A DNA stretch of 14,186 bases from Phoronis ovalis (GCA_028565635.1 JAOXYB010033785.1:1-14186), one strand, 5' to 3'; positions 1 through 9,172 are shown, counted from the stretch's first letter. Translations and numbers: made by a program. Notes: a model not told the origin generated them from the sequence alone.

Positions 1-1067
1 TGTTTTGGCATTGTCCCTTGTGCATAAAGCTCTTCTAACTACCCTCCTTATGATTTTCGGCGACATCTGGTGAGATAATTGTTTTCTATGTTGATTTTAC
101 GTCCAAGTTTTTAAAACATTTTTCGTTAAAAAATCAGCATTTGACAAATTCAAAATACCACGTTCTACATTAGGTGGTGCTGTCGTTTTCACTTTCATTC
201 AGGTGTCTTGAAGGAAATTATGTTTTTCCCAAAGTTATTGCAAAATTTTGAATATTTATACGTTATGAAGTCAACAGTAACTGTCTGCATCTTTTCAGAA
301 TATTTCAATTAACTGAAAATGCATTCTACTTCTTTGCCTGTTATTTGCTAGGGAGGTTATAGTAAAAAATCTGGATACAACTGGGGATTGGGCCAGACAA
401 GTGGGACACCCTTGAAAGGGTTTAAGATAGTTAAAAAATTTAAACAAGTACAAAAATTTAATTACTAAACATAAAAAAGTGTTCGTGTTTACTACCATGT
501 CTCAAAATAAAGTAGGGTATAGTTTTCAAATCTTCATCTGTTTCAAAAAAACATCGAAAACAAAACTTGATTTCGGTTAGTTCCATTTATCTGCTCCATT
601 TAACATGTCTCCCTGGAATCAGATATCAGGATTGAAAGATCCCCAGAAGGGTCTGAATTTTGAGTTCTGTTGTCCCAATTTATTAGTATGAAGTTCTAAA
701 AAGAGAGTATTTTTTCTCCTTCAAAATAAGTGTGGATGCCAGGGTGCTATTTTTTTTTTCTGATTGTCACTCCCCCATAATTTAGTTATATTTGTTGCCT
801 AGTAAGAAAGTCTAGAGATGTTAAAATAGTCTTACATCTAATTTGTACACAAATGATTGCCAAGTTTAGTTAATTGTATTTTACAGTTTTAATAAGGTTT
901 CTTTAGAAAAAATCTCTGTGAAAAGTCTTAATAAAAATAATTCTTGCTGCATGTCACAGGTAATTGAAGTACTTACTAGCTGAATCTGAGAAGCACTAGT
1001 GCCTTAAATGGAATTCGTATTGTTTTCTTTATTGTGTTCTTGACTTGTACAATTTATATTACCGTAG
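1..1067 (+). other. Intronic sequence upstream of the Ig exon
   Basis: AT-rich non-coding sequence, inferred to be the intron that precedes the Ig half-domain exon. The exon at 1068 opens in the middle of an Ig domain, so the first half of that domain, with its first disulphide cysteine, must lie further upstream. I searched this stretch for a phase-matched exon with a Cys and the usual B-strand pattern and found none. A pyrimidine-rich acceptor-like tract ends at about 220, but the sequence after it does not look like an Ig domain. The rest holds poly-T runs and no other supported feature. Confidence 0.6.
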
Positions 1068-1299
1068 GTTAAGTGGTTCCAAAATAAGTTGGCAGTGGAT
1101 TATCTAAATCCAGGCTTTGTATTATTAGACGATGGCCAGAATCTTCGCATTGATGTTGCAAAAGATGAGAGTAACGATGCAACCCTAACAAAAAAATATT
1201 CAGGCGATTATAAATGTGAAATTGAGGCTGTGTACAATAGTCATATCCCAGGATTCAAACAGGAAAGAACTACTACAGTTAAATTCAGTGGTGATACAG
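1068..1299 (+). CDS. Exon: C-terminal half of a membrane-proximal Ig domain, L1/neuroglian-like receptor
   Basis: This is an internal coding exon, bounded by an acceptor ending in CGTAG and the donor GTAGGC. It reads in phase 0 and leaves one base (phase 1). It encodes 77 residues. W3 in VKWFQN is the core Ig tryptophan, DDGQNLRI (21-28) is the E-strand pattern, and SGDYKCEI (45-52) holds the Y-x-C with the second disulphide cysteine. TTTVKF (68-73) is the last strand. The partner Cys must be in an upstream exon. Two things are odd. The stretch from the Leu of NLRI to the Cys is about nine residues longer than in a typical I-set domain, and the usual Asp of D-x-G-x-Y-x-C is a Tyr. The domain would sit outside the cell, directly before the stem and membrane segment. 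The next main exon joins in frame. Assignment to Ig rather than fibronectin III rests on the W, NLRI and YKC spacing. Confidence 0.82.
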
Positions 1300-2517
1300 G
1301 TAGGCATGTGTTTTAAAATTTTCAGGCTGCAAAAAATCAACTCAAATAGCCTTTCTCTTAGTTGTTAAGAATTCAAATAAGTAAAGTGATTTAATGCATT
1401 ATTGGAGAGACTACTGAATATAGTAGAAATAAAAGTGTGAGACTTTGACATCCAAATTTGTGTTTAGAACATGGGTAATCAGATGCAGTCTGTATCACAC
1501 TTTGCAAGCATTCCGTTGGATAATAAAACTTGTTGACTGTAATATGTGCTAGTTCCTCATGATCGCAAAGATAACAAAATGCTCTCCTTGTTTGAATTCT
1601 TGAACTTAAGTATTGAAAATTGCTGAATGAGTCTTGGTTACTTGTTGTAACAGGTGTTCGTATATATTATCAAAGGTTTATGAATTACATGTACTTTCAA
1701 AAGGATGTAGTTGGCAAATGTTTGTAATTTAAAGCACTGGAAAATATTTCCCGAATCATACTTTTAGATAAAACTATTTTTGCATTTCAAATTTATTAAT
1801 ATTTTAAGGTGGCTAGTCTCATTCAGGCAATTTAATCGCATTTTATACTTTGAGGATAATATTGGGTAGTTACATAAAAAGATAGACTAATAAAATATAC
1901 ATTTAAAGGAAGGTACTACTATAAGGATAATGAAAAATTACTTTACATGCATATCACATGATTATGTTGTCCAATACCCCTACAAATATGAAGCTGGGAG
2001 CTCTAATACAGTTTCCCAGATTTTTTAAATTTTGCTCCATTTTTAAATGTGTTTCTAATTATATGGGTATAAAAAATGAAATTTTTTTTTTGCCTGTTGA
2101 GTCTGAAACCTCGTTAATTTTGAGGAAAACAAAGAAATTATGAGAGATCAGTATTTCCAGCTTTGTATCTGTAATGCATAATGATGTGTCAAATAGGAAA
2201 AGTAAATTTCATAGTCTTGAAGCTACCTTTTTTTAAAAGGTGTATACTCTTGCTATGTTATCTTTTCATTTAACTGTCCAAAATTTGACAAGAAGTTTAC
2301 AGTTCCAATAAGTTGTGCCAAATGGTACTCACCACCTTAAATCCACAAAAAAATTAGTACATCAAGAATCATACCACATACATATAGTTCTGTTGGAAGC
2401 GTGCTACAAAAAAGTTGTTGTATGGTGCTGCTTTCTTTCACTTGATCTAGTATGCACATTTTGTTATCACTTTCGCAGCACAGTCTGTGTGTAGCTTTTC
2501 TGTACTTTTTACTACAG

Positions 2518-2556
2518 ATGGACAGCATTACAATAGCATTCTTGCTGATCATAGAT
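2518..2556 (+). CDS. Candidate cassette exon A (13 codons), receptor stalk
   Basis: This is a possible alternative exon of 39 nt. It follows a strong pyrimidine tract ending in ACTACAG and is followed by a consensus donor GTGAGT. It enters in phase 1 and leaves in phase 1, so including it keeps the frame between the Ig exon and the membrane exon. The insert reads D-GQHYNSILADHR and would create a Cys at the downstream junction. Composition is polar rather than Pro/Thr-rich, so support comes only from the splice sites and the phase. An open frame this short could occur by chance. Confidence 0.35.
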
Positions 2557-2877
2557 GTGAGTTGGGTTTCACTGATTATTCCTGTAAATGAATTCGGATC
2601 AACCAACTTCAGTTGTACCACTTTAATCACTACTTGCTATCATTACTTAAGATACGATATATTTGATGCGACTAAACTCCATTTTTGAAACAACTAGTGT
2701 GAACTATTAGAAGATGCAGCTTTAGGACCCAGTGCTGCAATTGTTTTTGCAGCAAAACAAACCTGTCCACCTGACGGAAGAAGTGGAACACTATTTTTCA
2801 TGTCATGCCAATTTAGCTTAGCTGCACACTGTTTACTAGGCTTCTTCACATATTCTGCAATGTAATTTTTCTTACAG

Positions 2878-2925
2878 TCATAATTCCCCCCGATACAACC
2901 ACGATTCCGTCTGTAGCTAGTACAG
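2878..2925 (+). CDS. Cassette exon B (16 codons), Pro/Thr-rich stalk module
   Basis: This is a likely alternative exon of 48 nt between acceptor TTTTTCTTACAG and donor GTTAGT, symmetrical in phase 1. Inserted after the Ig exon it encodes VIIPPDTTTIPSVAST. That is a Pro, Thr and Ser-rich peptide, as expected of an extended and possibly O-glycosylated stem between the last extracellular domain and the membrane. It keeps the frame into the transmembrane exon. No RNA evidence is available. The support is two good splice sites, exact phase match and composition unlike the AT-rich intron around it. Confidence 0.6.
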
Positions 2926-3164
2926 GTTAGTCGAAAATGCATCATGATATAGTACTCATTCAAGGAATGCTACAGTCTGCATGTGCTTGTTGTTTTCCTC
3001 CTTCATAATTAACTATAGGGAATGTATTTCTCAGCCTGCTGTTGAGAATGTTGTCTGACTTTTTGACCATTTTGATAGCCACCATTTGACGTGATATTAA
3101 AAGTGGCATCTTTCTAACTGGGAAATTATTTACCAAGTTTTAAGTAGTTCTTTTTATATCTAAG

Positions 3165-3218
3165 CTCCAATACCTGGACTCGAAACTACTTTAACCCCAT
3201 ACCCTTTGTCAGCAAATT
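3165..3218 (+). CDS. Candidate cassette exon C (18 codons), weak donor
   Basis: After an acceptor ending in CTAAG, the phase-1 frame reads APIPGLETTLTPYPLSAN, rich in Pro, Thr and Leu. It opens like exon D (A-P-I/V-P), which suggests an old exon duplication. The only phase-1 donor nearby is a poor one, AATT followed by GTCTCA. A better-placed GT at 3208 would shift the frame. It may be a rarely used or decayed copy of the stalk exon. If the donor is wrong, the end given here is wrong. Confidence 0.3.
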
Positions 3219-3420
3219 GTCTCATCCAATTTACTTATCACCTGCATAGCTTGCTTCTAAAAATACATATTGGCCCTAGATGAATTAATGTGTTCATGTT
3301 TCCCATTGTTTCATACAAGCAAAAAATGCACTGTGTACAATGCTCTGACTTGCGCTACAACTGGTGCAGACATTTTATCATACTTGGAATCGACTGCATA
3401 TGTCTGTTAATATATTTTAG

Positions 3421-3456
3421 CTCCAGTGCCTGTTATAAAGAATGTTACTCCTGGCG
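3421..3456 (+). CDS. Cassette exon D (12 codons), Pro/Val-rich stalk module with N-glycosylation sequon
   Basis: This is a likely alternative exon of 36 nt between acceptor TATATTTTAG and donor GTTAGT, again phase 1 in and out. It would insert APVPVIKNVTPG before the Gly-Gly that opens the membrane exon. The N-V-T is an N-glycosylation sequon placed in the extracellular stem. The donor hexamer is the same as in exon B, and the opening A-P-V-P resembles exon C. These mini-exons could be used one at a time or skipped; the sequence alone does not decide. Confidence 0.55.
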
Positions 3457-3827
3457 GTTAGTCCAAACTGAAGGATATTTAGTTTTTTTTTTTTGGTTCT
3501 TTTCAGTTTTGTTTTTTTAATTTTTGTGTTTTGGTGCTTTCAATTTGTTGTTCCTTTATTGGTTTTGTTAAGAATTGGAATGTTTTTGCCGTGCTAAGAA
3601 TCCTGCATAGTTTAGCCAGTTCAGCAGTCTGCATATTATTTTACATCAAAGCATTGGTTTGGAGCAAAATCCTCGTTATCGAGAAAAAAAAAACGTTTAA
3701 AAATGTTTGTCATTACAGCTTGAAAGAAAAACATTTTGAATGTGTGATATTTTCCAATACTAACATCTAACTTCAGGCTTGAAAAAAATTTATAGCGTTT
3801 TTTGTTGAAAATTATTTCTGTCGTGTT

Positions 3828-3846
3828 GATTTCTTTTCAGGTAATT
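3828..3846 (+). promoter_or_regulatory. Juxtaposed acceptor and donor (recursive-splice-like site)
   Basis: A pyrimidine-rich tract ends in TTTTCAG at 3840 and is followed at once by GTAATT. This layout, an acceptor directly joined to a donor, is that of a recursive splice (zero-nucleotide exon) site. Such sites are known mostly from much longer insect introns, so the role here is uncertain. It may equally be a chance match. Confidence 0.25.
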
Positions 3847-3984
3847 TCAATAATTTTCTATTGACAAACTGTTTTCAAGCCTCTTGTTACAATACCAAAT
3901 GAATACTTTGCTAGATATACTAAGATTTGACAAAGAAGTCAACATGTTGATAGTTTAAGACTTTTAAGTACATTCACCTTGTTT

Positions 3985-4073
3985 CACTGTATTACTGTAA
4001 TTCACTCTTTGTAAGTTTGTGACTTGTTTTTATGGTATGTCACAAATATAAAACAAGTTGTAAAGATACAGTG
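3985..4073. repeat. Imperfect nested inverted repeat in intron
   Basis: Three pairs of complementary segments are nested here: CACTGTAT (3985-3992) with ATACAGTG (4066-4073), TTTGTGAC (4016-4023) with GTCACAAA (4039-4046), and ACTTGTTTT (4022-4030) with AAAACAAGT (4050-4058). The last two share bases, so they are alternative stems. It could be a decayed small inverted-repeat element or an RNA hairpin in the pre-mRNA near the stalk mini-exons. Confidence 0.4.
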
Positions 4074-5000
4074 TTTCATATTAAAAACAATATTCATAAT
4101 AAAATAAGTTTTGTTTCCTATTTAAAATGATAACTTAGTTGATAAAGGTCAGTTTCGTTACTGTGATAACTGTTACTTTATGTTATAATTTTCTAATATT
4201 AGTAAGATTTTTACTTACCATTATACAGAATATTAAATCTCCATAAAGTTGACTGATAGTTGGCTGATATATTTTACAAATCTTGTTTTTCTTTAACATT
4301 AATGTTATTCTAATATCTTTAGTTGTGTAAAATGTTTATAAGAGATTAACATTCTGGTTTTCCCTATTTTTAGATGGCTATGTAGCTGCAGCTGTCTGCC
4401 TGAAATAAAGCAGCCATATAAAAAAAAAAAATTTGCGAAAAAAATCATGCCCAAAAATATTCTTATGTCATCATATATAGAAATAGGTACCCAGGTTAAC
4501 AACATATACAGTAGACATTTAACACTTAGAATAGAACAGTACTTTTTGTGCAAGAACTGCTGAATATATTTAAAATGATATTTTATTTTGGGAAAAAATT
4601 TGGAAAGTTCAGTTAGTTCAGTTAGTATAACTTTTAATCATGAATAAATTCACTTCGGAAGTGGATGTCCAAATGAGCTCTAACACAAATACTACTGATG
4701 AAGGTGAAGTTTTTGTACATAATTCTTAGCTATGTAGGATATTAAGATTGTCAAGAACAGTGTCAGTAGTGTGATGACTCTGTATGAAATTAGATTTCTG
4801 TTAAGATAATAACTCCTTAAATTTGCATCTTTATAATTTAATCTTAAATTTTTCCTCTAATGACAAAACTTGATGTATGCTATTAGTCTGCTGAAAGGAT
4901 AAAGGGATCACTTTTTTATTTTACTATAAAAGAAAGACATTGTGTTTGGTTTCTTTAACTGTTATGAGCTAATAATCATGATTATTTATTAACTTTATAG

Positions 5001-5132
5001 GTGGAATTGTGGACCCAGTAGCAGCTGGTGGGATTTGGTGGATTGCTCTCATAGTTGCTGGTGTTGTTCTTCTTGTTGTCATTATTTTGGTAATCTGTTT
5101 GATTCAACGCAATCGAGAAGTCGCTTACAGGG
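5001..5132 (+). CDS. Exon: transmembrane segment and start of cytoplasmic tail
   Basis: This internal exon lies between acceptor TTTATAG and consensus donor GTAAGT and is phase 1 on both sides. It encodes 44 residues. A short Gly-rich stem (GGIVDPVAAGG, 1-11) is followed by a hydrophobic helix of about 24 residues (12-35, WWIALIV to VICLI). The stop-transfer sequence QRNREVAYR (36-44) comes next. The pattern I-x-R-N-R, then Y, then V-x-EKE across the exon joint matches the juxtamembrane region of L1-family proteins, where a conserved R/K-rich stretch and Tyr bind ERM-type linkers. The helix makes this a type I membrane protein. The mini-exons upstream would all splice to this acceptor. Confidence 0.88.
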
Positions 5133-5599
5133 GTAAGTAGCAATATGCTGATATTAAATTTTATACAACGGACTTTTGTGCCAAGTGAAAAACAATAGAC
5201 ATAGAATATGTTTTCCAGTTTACTAGAATAAACGGTTTTGAATATGTGCATAAATTTAATTCTATTAGTGTAATTCTAATGTACAAGCAATATGTGATTC
5301 TCTTTTTGGTTAGTTGTCTCGCAGACAAAGTGTTTGTTTTAGTAACCATACTTATTAATTTCATTAAAACTAGACCAATTTGTTTTACATAACTAGTTGT
5401 AAAACATGAGAATTGCATTGACCAGCTACAAAGCACATTGACCTGTATATGAGCCACTATGCAGACCTCTTACTGGGAAGTAAAGATTCAAAGTTACAAA
5501 TAATTAAGCATAGCTTGCTTCCCACACTTTAGTCCTAAGTTGTTAAGAGATGATAGTTTACTTGAAAAAGAATAATTCATAATCCTACAACTGTTACAG
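5133..5599 (+). other. Intron, 467 bp
   Basis: This intron runs from donor GTAAGT to acceptor CTGTTACAG, both good matches. I saw no further exon that I can support, and no repeat. Confidence 0.8.
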
Positions 5600-5678
5600 T
5601 TGGAGAGAAAGAGGTGAAAGCGGGTCATGACCCAGAGAGAGAACTCGCAGACAGTGGATTCCAAGACTATGCCCGGCC
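5600..5678 (+). CDS. Exon: membrane-proximal cytoplasmic tail, L1 family
   Basis: A 79-nt exon between TGTTACAG and the donor GTAAGT. It enters in phase 1 and leaves in phase 2. With the split codons it adds VGEKEVKAGHDPERELAD and then SGFQDYARP. In insect neuroglian the matching stretch is an acidic and basic segment followed by a G-F-x-x-Y block, and the G-F-Q-D-Y here fits that. The segment is charged and predicted to be disordered, with a Tyr that could be phosphorylated. The assignment is supported by frame continuity on both sides. Confidence 0.85.
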
Positions 5679-8158
5679 GTAAGTACACTAGTTATTAAAA
5701 AAACATTAAAGTTGATACATCTTGTGTTCCATCCCTGGGTCAGGTGGTATGCTACTTGCATTGTTCTGTTGTTTCTTACCGCCCATGTTTTGCTGTTTGC
5801 AAATCCTCCATGTTATGTCTCTTCAGTTCTCATGTTTAAAACCTGTGAAGTGTTTTGAAATAGAAACATTTAAAAACAGGAGTTGAGAATTTTTGCTGTG
5901 AAAGAAAGATTGCTAAAATTAAGATTGTGAAAGGGAAACTTGCGGAAACAACATGTTCACTAAATCTTGATGCATTGGCTAATTTAATTTAGGCTCAGAT
6001 GGTGTGAAATTATTTTGTTGCCTACTTCATAAGCTTAATTTATTCTTTTTAATTTGATGCTTCAATAAAGGTTTTGATTGAGCAGAGTTAAAATAGATTC
6101 TTCCATCTTATATCTACTTTGAGTACTTTTCTTTTTCAATTATTGTTGCTTTAATAAACTGTTGAGTGAGCTATAACTTGTTGTGTTTACCATGCAAGGC
6201 TTTAGAGTGAACTTTTCATTTTTATGACTTAAAATTTTCACATATTCTAGTTTATCTGTTCTCTTCTTATATTTTAATTTTCTCTATCTGATGCTGACTT
6301 GTGCATCAGAGCCATTTAACTAATGTGACTTTAATTACCATTTCATTTTAATACTAACATTTCAAAAGCTTACTTTACAGGCCAGATGAAAAAACGAATC
6401 TTACAAATTATTAGGTTAGTTTGTATGCCAACAGTTCAAACCACAAACTGCAGTGTATTTTTAGTTTTGCTTTAAGTTGCATGACAGAGCATGGTTATAC
6501 CTCCAGTCTCAGCTCCGTATCAGTTGTAAACTCGAGTAAGCTATACTATGTAGTCAGTTTCATTAAATATCACTATACACTATATGTATACCTTTTAAAA
6601 GTAAGAAAGTGCATGATGCAATATCTAACTGTTAAGCCAACCATACAGTAGTACTAGTCCATTAGTGTTGTTTGTTTTTAGTTATTAACTGCATTGATAG
6701 TTTCTCTGCTAAACATTCTTAGCACCCCACATGTTAAGTTGTAGCTGAGACTTGGGGTGTGGCATGTTACTGTATGCCTTTAATAACCTCTTTAATTATC
6801 TGTAGTTATAGGTGTTAACAATTCGAAGAATAAGTATTATCATATTAATATTACTACAAGGATGGCAAAGGAATGTTTCCATGATTCAAGATTCCATGTT
6901 TTAATTCCTTAAAAGATGCGATAATTTGTTATAAAAGGCTGTGAAGTTGCTTTGGTTATTTTAAAGTGACTTTTCAACCTTCTTCTGTCTACCGCTACTG
7001 TCCAGTGTAATAACTAATTCACTTACTAAGATGTTAAACTGACTCTATGAAACTGGAGCAATTAAAGGTAGCAGTAACCTATGTGATTCTCACGTGAAGC
7101 ATAGCAACTGCATGTAGGATTATGAAAATGACCTAAAACAGTATGTTAGTTGCTTGTTACGTCAGTGTAACTAATAGAACTAATACAAACAAACCGTATG
7201 TAAAAGAGTGTTTTCCCCCAAATAAATAAACTGTTTTAACTGGCTAATGTTAATGTTTTGTCCATTTTAATGTATGTGCAAATTCTCAACCACTCTAACG
7301 ATGTCAGTCATAGCTCTGCTTTGGAAAAACGTAGATCTGTACTGTCCTTGTTACTAACAGTATTCTTATGTATAGGAGTTTACCTATGCTATGTCTATTT
7401 GTGTTAGAAAATGGATTCTGTGATGGTTTATAAAAATGATTTTAATATTAAGAATTTTAACAGTGCAACTACCAGTCACGGAGCTGTGAAATATGTTAAG
7501 CTGGCCACTTGAAGTCCAGTTGGACTAAAGACAGTAGCTGGTGGTGCAGTTTTGATGCTGTTATAGTAGCAATTAATGAAAGTAAAATAAAAATACCATT
7601 GTGTTTGACTTTACATTTTACTCATATAATCTGTACATAATAACTAAAGCCACATTAAGTCAACTGGGGACACATAATGGGCTTCCTAACAAAGCTTTTG
7701 GCACCATCTTGTCTTCTTTCTCAGTGATAATTAACTCTTATAGACTATTTAGGTGCACTGTTGGAAACATCGTCATAACCCCTGTGTGAAATCAAATGAT
7801 CCTCCTTCCTGCTGAATTTGTTAATGGAATGACATGTGTGCACAGAGAACTGCTACATTGTTCATTAACAAAATGTTTGGGTTTTATGTGCCAATCATAA
7901 TGGTGGATCTACTATGTGCATGCAAATAAGTAATTAAAAACTGGGAACTGATGATAGTCTTACTCTTGTCTCAGATGGTAGTTAGTATACAGATGAGAAA
8001 TTTGTTTCCCCAGTTCAGGTACACAAATAGATCACTGAAAGCTTTGATTGGAAGCGTACATTATTTGCTTCTTTGACTTGATTTGCGGCTCAGTCTTATC
8101 GGAATGAATAAACATGCAGATATCATTGTTTTAATTAATGCGATATTGATTTTTGCAG
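5679..8158 (+). other. Intron before the last coding exon, 2.5 kb
   Basis: This intron runs from donor GTAAGT to acceptor GATTTTTGCAG. It is AT-rich and mostly featureless. The one item worth naming is a candidate alternative terminal exon at 6381-6414. Several AATAAA or ATTAAA hexamers lie downstream of it (for example near 7058 and 7220) and could serve such an isoform. Open frames at 6421-6651 and 7601-7789 show no recognisable protein. Confidence 0.7.
6381..6414 (+). CDS. Candidate alternative terminal exon giving a short tail
   Basis: The acceptor CTTACTTTACAG is good. Joined from the exon ending at 5678 in phase 2, the frame reads P-PDEKTNLTNY and then the stop TAG at 6412-6414. A donor-like GTTAGT follows the stop directly. 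Use of this exon would replace the last 62 residues, removing the FIGQY motif and the C-terminal PDZ-type ligand. Evidence is limited to the acceptor and a short acidic/polar peptide, and ten open codons can occur by chance. Confidence 0.25.
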
Positions 8159-8345
8159 ATCTGAAGATCCAATGAAAGGAAGTCGTGCTTCCTTGGGTGA
8201 AGTGAGTGACAAACCCCTCGAAAGCGATGAAGATAGCCTGAAGGAATATGGAGATATTGACACTGGAAAATTCAATGAAGATGGCTCCTTTATTGGACAA
8301 TACGGTGAATCTGGAAAGAAGCGCCCGTCCGATTCTATCGTTTAA
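8159..8345 (+). CDS. Last coding exon: ankyrin-binding tail of L1/neuroglian family (FIGQY)
   Basis: This exon enters in phase 2 after acceptor TTTTTGCAG and ends with TAA at 8343-8345, adding 61 residues plus the split Pro. The block LESDEDSLKEYGD is followed by TGKFNEDGSFIGQY. FIGQY (8289-8303) is the ankyrin-binding signature of L1, NrCAM, neurofascin and neuroglian; phosphorylation of its Tyr is known in the family to block ankyrin and favour doublecortin binding. The tail then runs GESGKKRPSDSIV. The final S-I-V fits a class I PDZ ligand, as vertebrate NrCAM and neurofascin also have. The whole cytoplasmic tail is about 97 residues, a little shorter than in vertebrate L1. Drosophila neuroglian has a longer Ala/Gly-rich extension in one isoform; none is seen here. 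Family assignment is firm. Whether the gene is the canonical Nrg is less sure, because of the Ig domain next to the membrane. Confidence 0.93.
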
Positions 8346-9103
8346 TTCCGTAAAATATTCACAATTACGAAAAGTAGCAACTCAACCAATTGGTATTTCT
8401 TGAGAAAAAAAATAATTATTAACAAACCTGTGATTTTCGGTATTTTCCAAATTTTGATGTTAAATGTTGTCATAAAAACTGGTCTATATTTTTACATTCT
8501 GATCTGTCAAATCTTGATTTTATTGGTAGATGCTGCTCAAAGTTTAGAATATATATGCTCAGTATAAAATCTGTTTGTGGCCTTTATATGAAAAATAACA
8601 TGGGTCAAGTTTTCTAGTAGTGGTGTGGCAGTACATGGTTCACAAGTAGAATAAAACTTTACCCATTTCTTCTTAAGTAAATGTTGCTTGTGGAAACAAA
8701 TAAATAGGCACATACAGACGATAATTGTTAACTTTTAGCTGAAAAACCACTATTTTTTTAGTGTTTAAAGCATTCAGAATAGTAAATATGTGCTTTATAC
8801 TTTGCTTACATAAGTGAGGTAAATTGTAACTTTGGCCACCTGCAGTTTCCTCAGATTGTTCTTTTAGCAAAAGTAGTTGGTTACCGGATGTGAGAGAGAG
8901 AGCGGGAGAACAATATTGAATTTGCATAGGGAGTAGTAGAATGCTTTTATTTTTTGTTTCAAAACAATTTTTCATAACATATATTACACAGTTTTCAGTG
9001 ACTCATTGTTCTTAACATATAAACTGTAAGCTTTAATTTTTTTTCCTAAATTTGAGATGAATGATTATATTTTTGTTGCCTAAGTTGATGTGAATGCCCC
9101 TCG

Positions 9104-9111
9104 TGTATATA
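9104..9111 (+). promoter_or_regulatory. Pumilio response element (TGTATATA)
   Basis: Exact match to the Pumilio consensus UGUAHAUA in the presumed 3' UTR. Two more lie at 9163-9170 and 9619-9626. Confidence 0.4.
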
Positions 9112-9162
9112 TACTTAGCTATTTATTGTACACATGTATGAAAGGTGTCAACAAAGGCATTT

Positions 9163-9172
9163 TGTAAATAAA
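9163..9172 (+). terminator. Poly(A) signal AATAAA overlapping a Pumilio element
   Basis: TGTAAATA (9163-9170) overlaps AATAAA (9167-9172). A GT- and T-rich stretch follows (CGTGTAATC and a T run), as expected downstream of a cleavage site, and a TGTA motif lies upstream at about 9127. This is my preferred proximal mRNA end. If cleavage happens just downstream, the Pumilio site would be close to the poly(A) tail. Confidence 0.45.

Larger units (their letters stand above)
1300..5000 (+). other. Intron between Ig exon and transmembrane exon, with candidate mini-exons
   Basis: This 3.7 kb intron runs from donor GTAGGC to acceptor TTTATAG. It contains the four candidate stalk mini-exons, a joined acceptor/donor pair at 3840/3841 and an imperfect hairpin at 3985-4073, all listed separately. 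Apart from these it is AT-rich, with poly-T (3483-3493, broken) and poly-A (about 4421-4430) runs. None of its open frames resembles a fibronectin III domain. This matters because canonical neuroglian would have such domains between the Ig domains and the membrane. Confidence 0.75.

Noticed and set aside
2753-2830. Possible further phase-1 exon after TTTTTGCAG, with a C-P-P-D-G stretch
   Set aside because: The frame stays open but there is no usable phase-1 donor, and the peptide is not stalk-like.
2694-2963. 89-codon minus-strand open frame over candidate exon B
   Set aside because: No recognisable domain, and it lies inside an intron of the + strand gene. The plus-strand splice signals in the same stretch explain the locally GC-richer sequence better.
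4374-4412. Strong acceptor CCCTATTTTTAG followed by a short open phase-1 frame
   Set aside because: The frame hits TAA after eleven codons with no phase-1 donor before it.
4606-4626. Short tandem TTCAGTTAG repeated about twice
   Set aside because: Two copies of a 9-mer in AT-rich DNA are unremarkable.
5314-5332. Tiny phase-1 segment between GGTTAG and GTTTGT
   Set aside because: Only five whole codons and a weak donor; too little to separate from chance.
8673-8975. 100-codon minus-strand open frame
   Set aside because: Lies antisense to the 3' UTR, with no recognisable domain.
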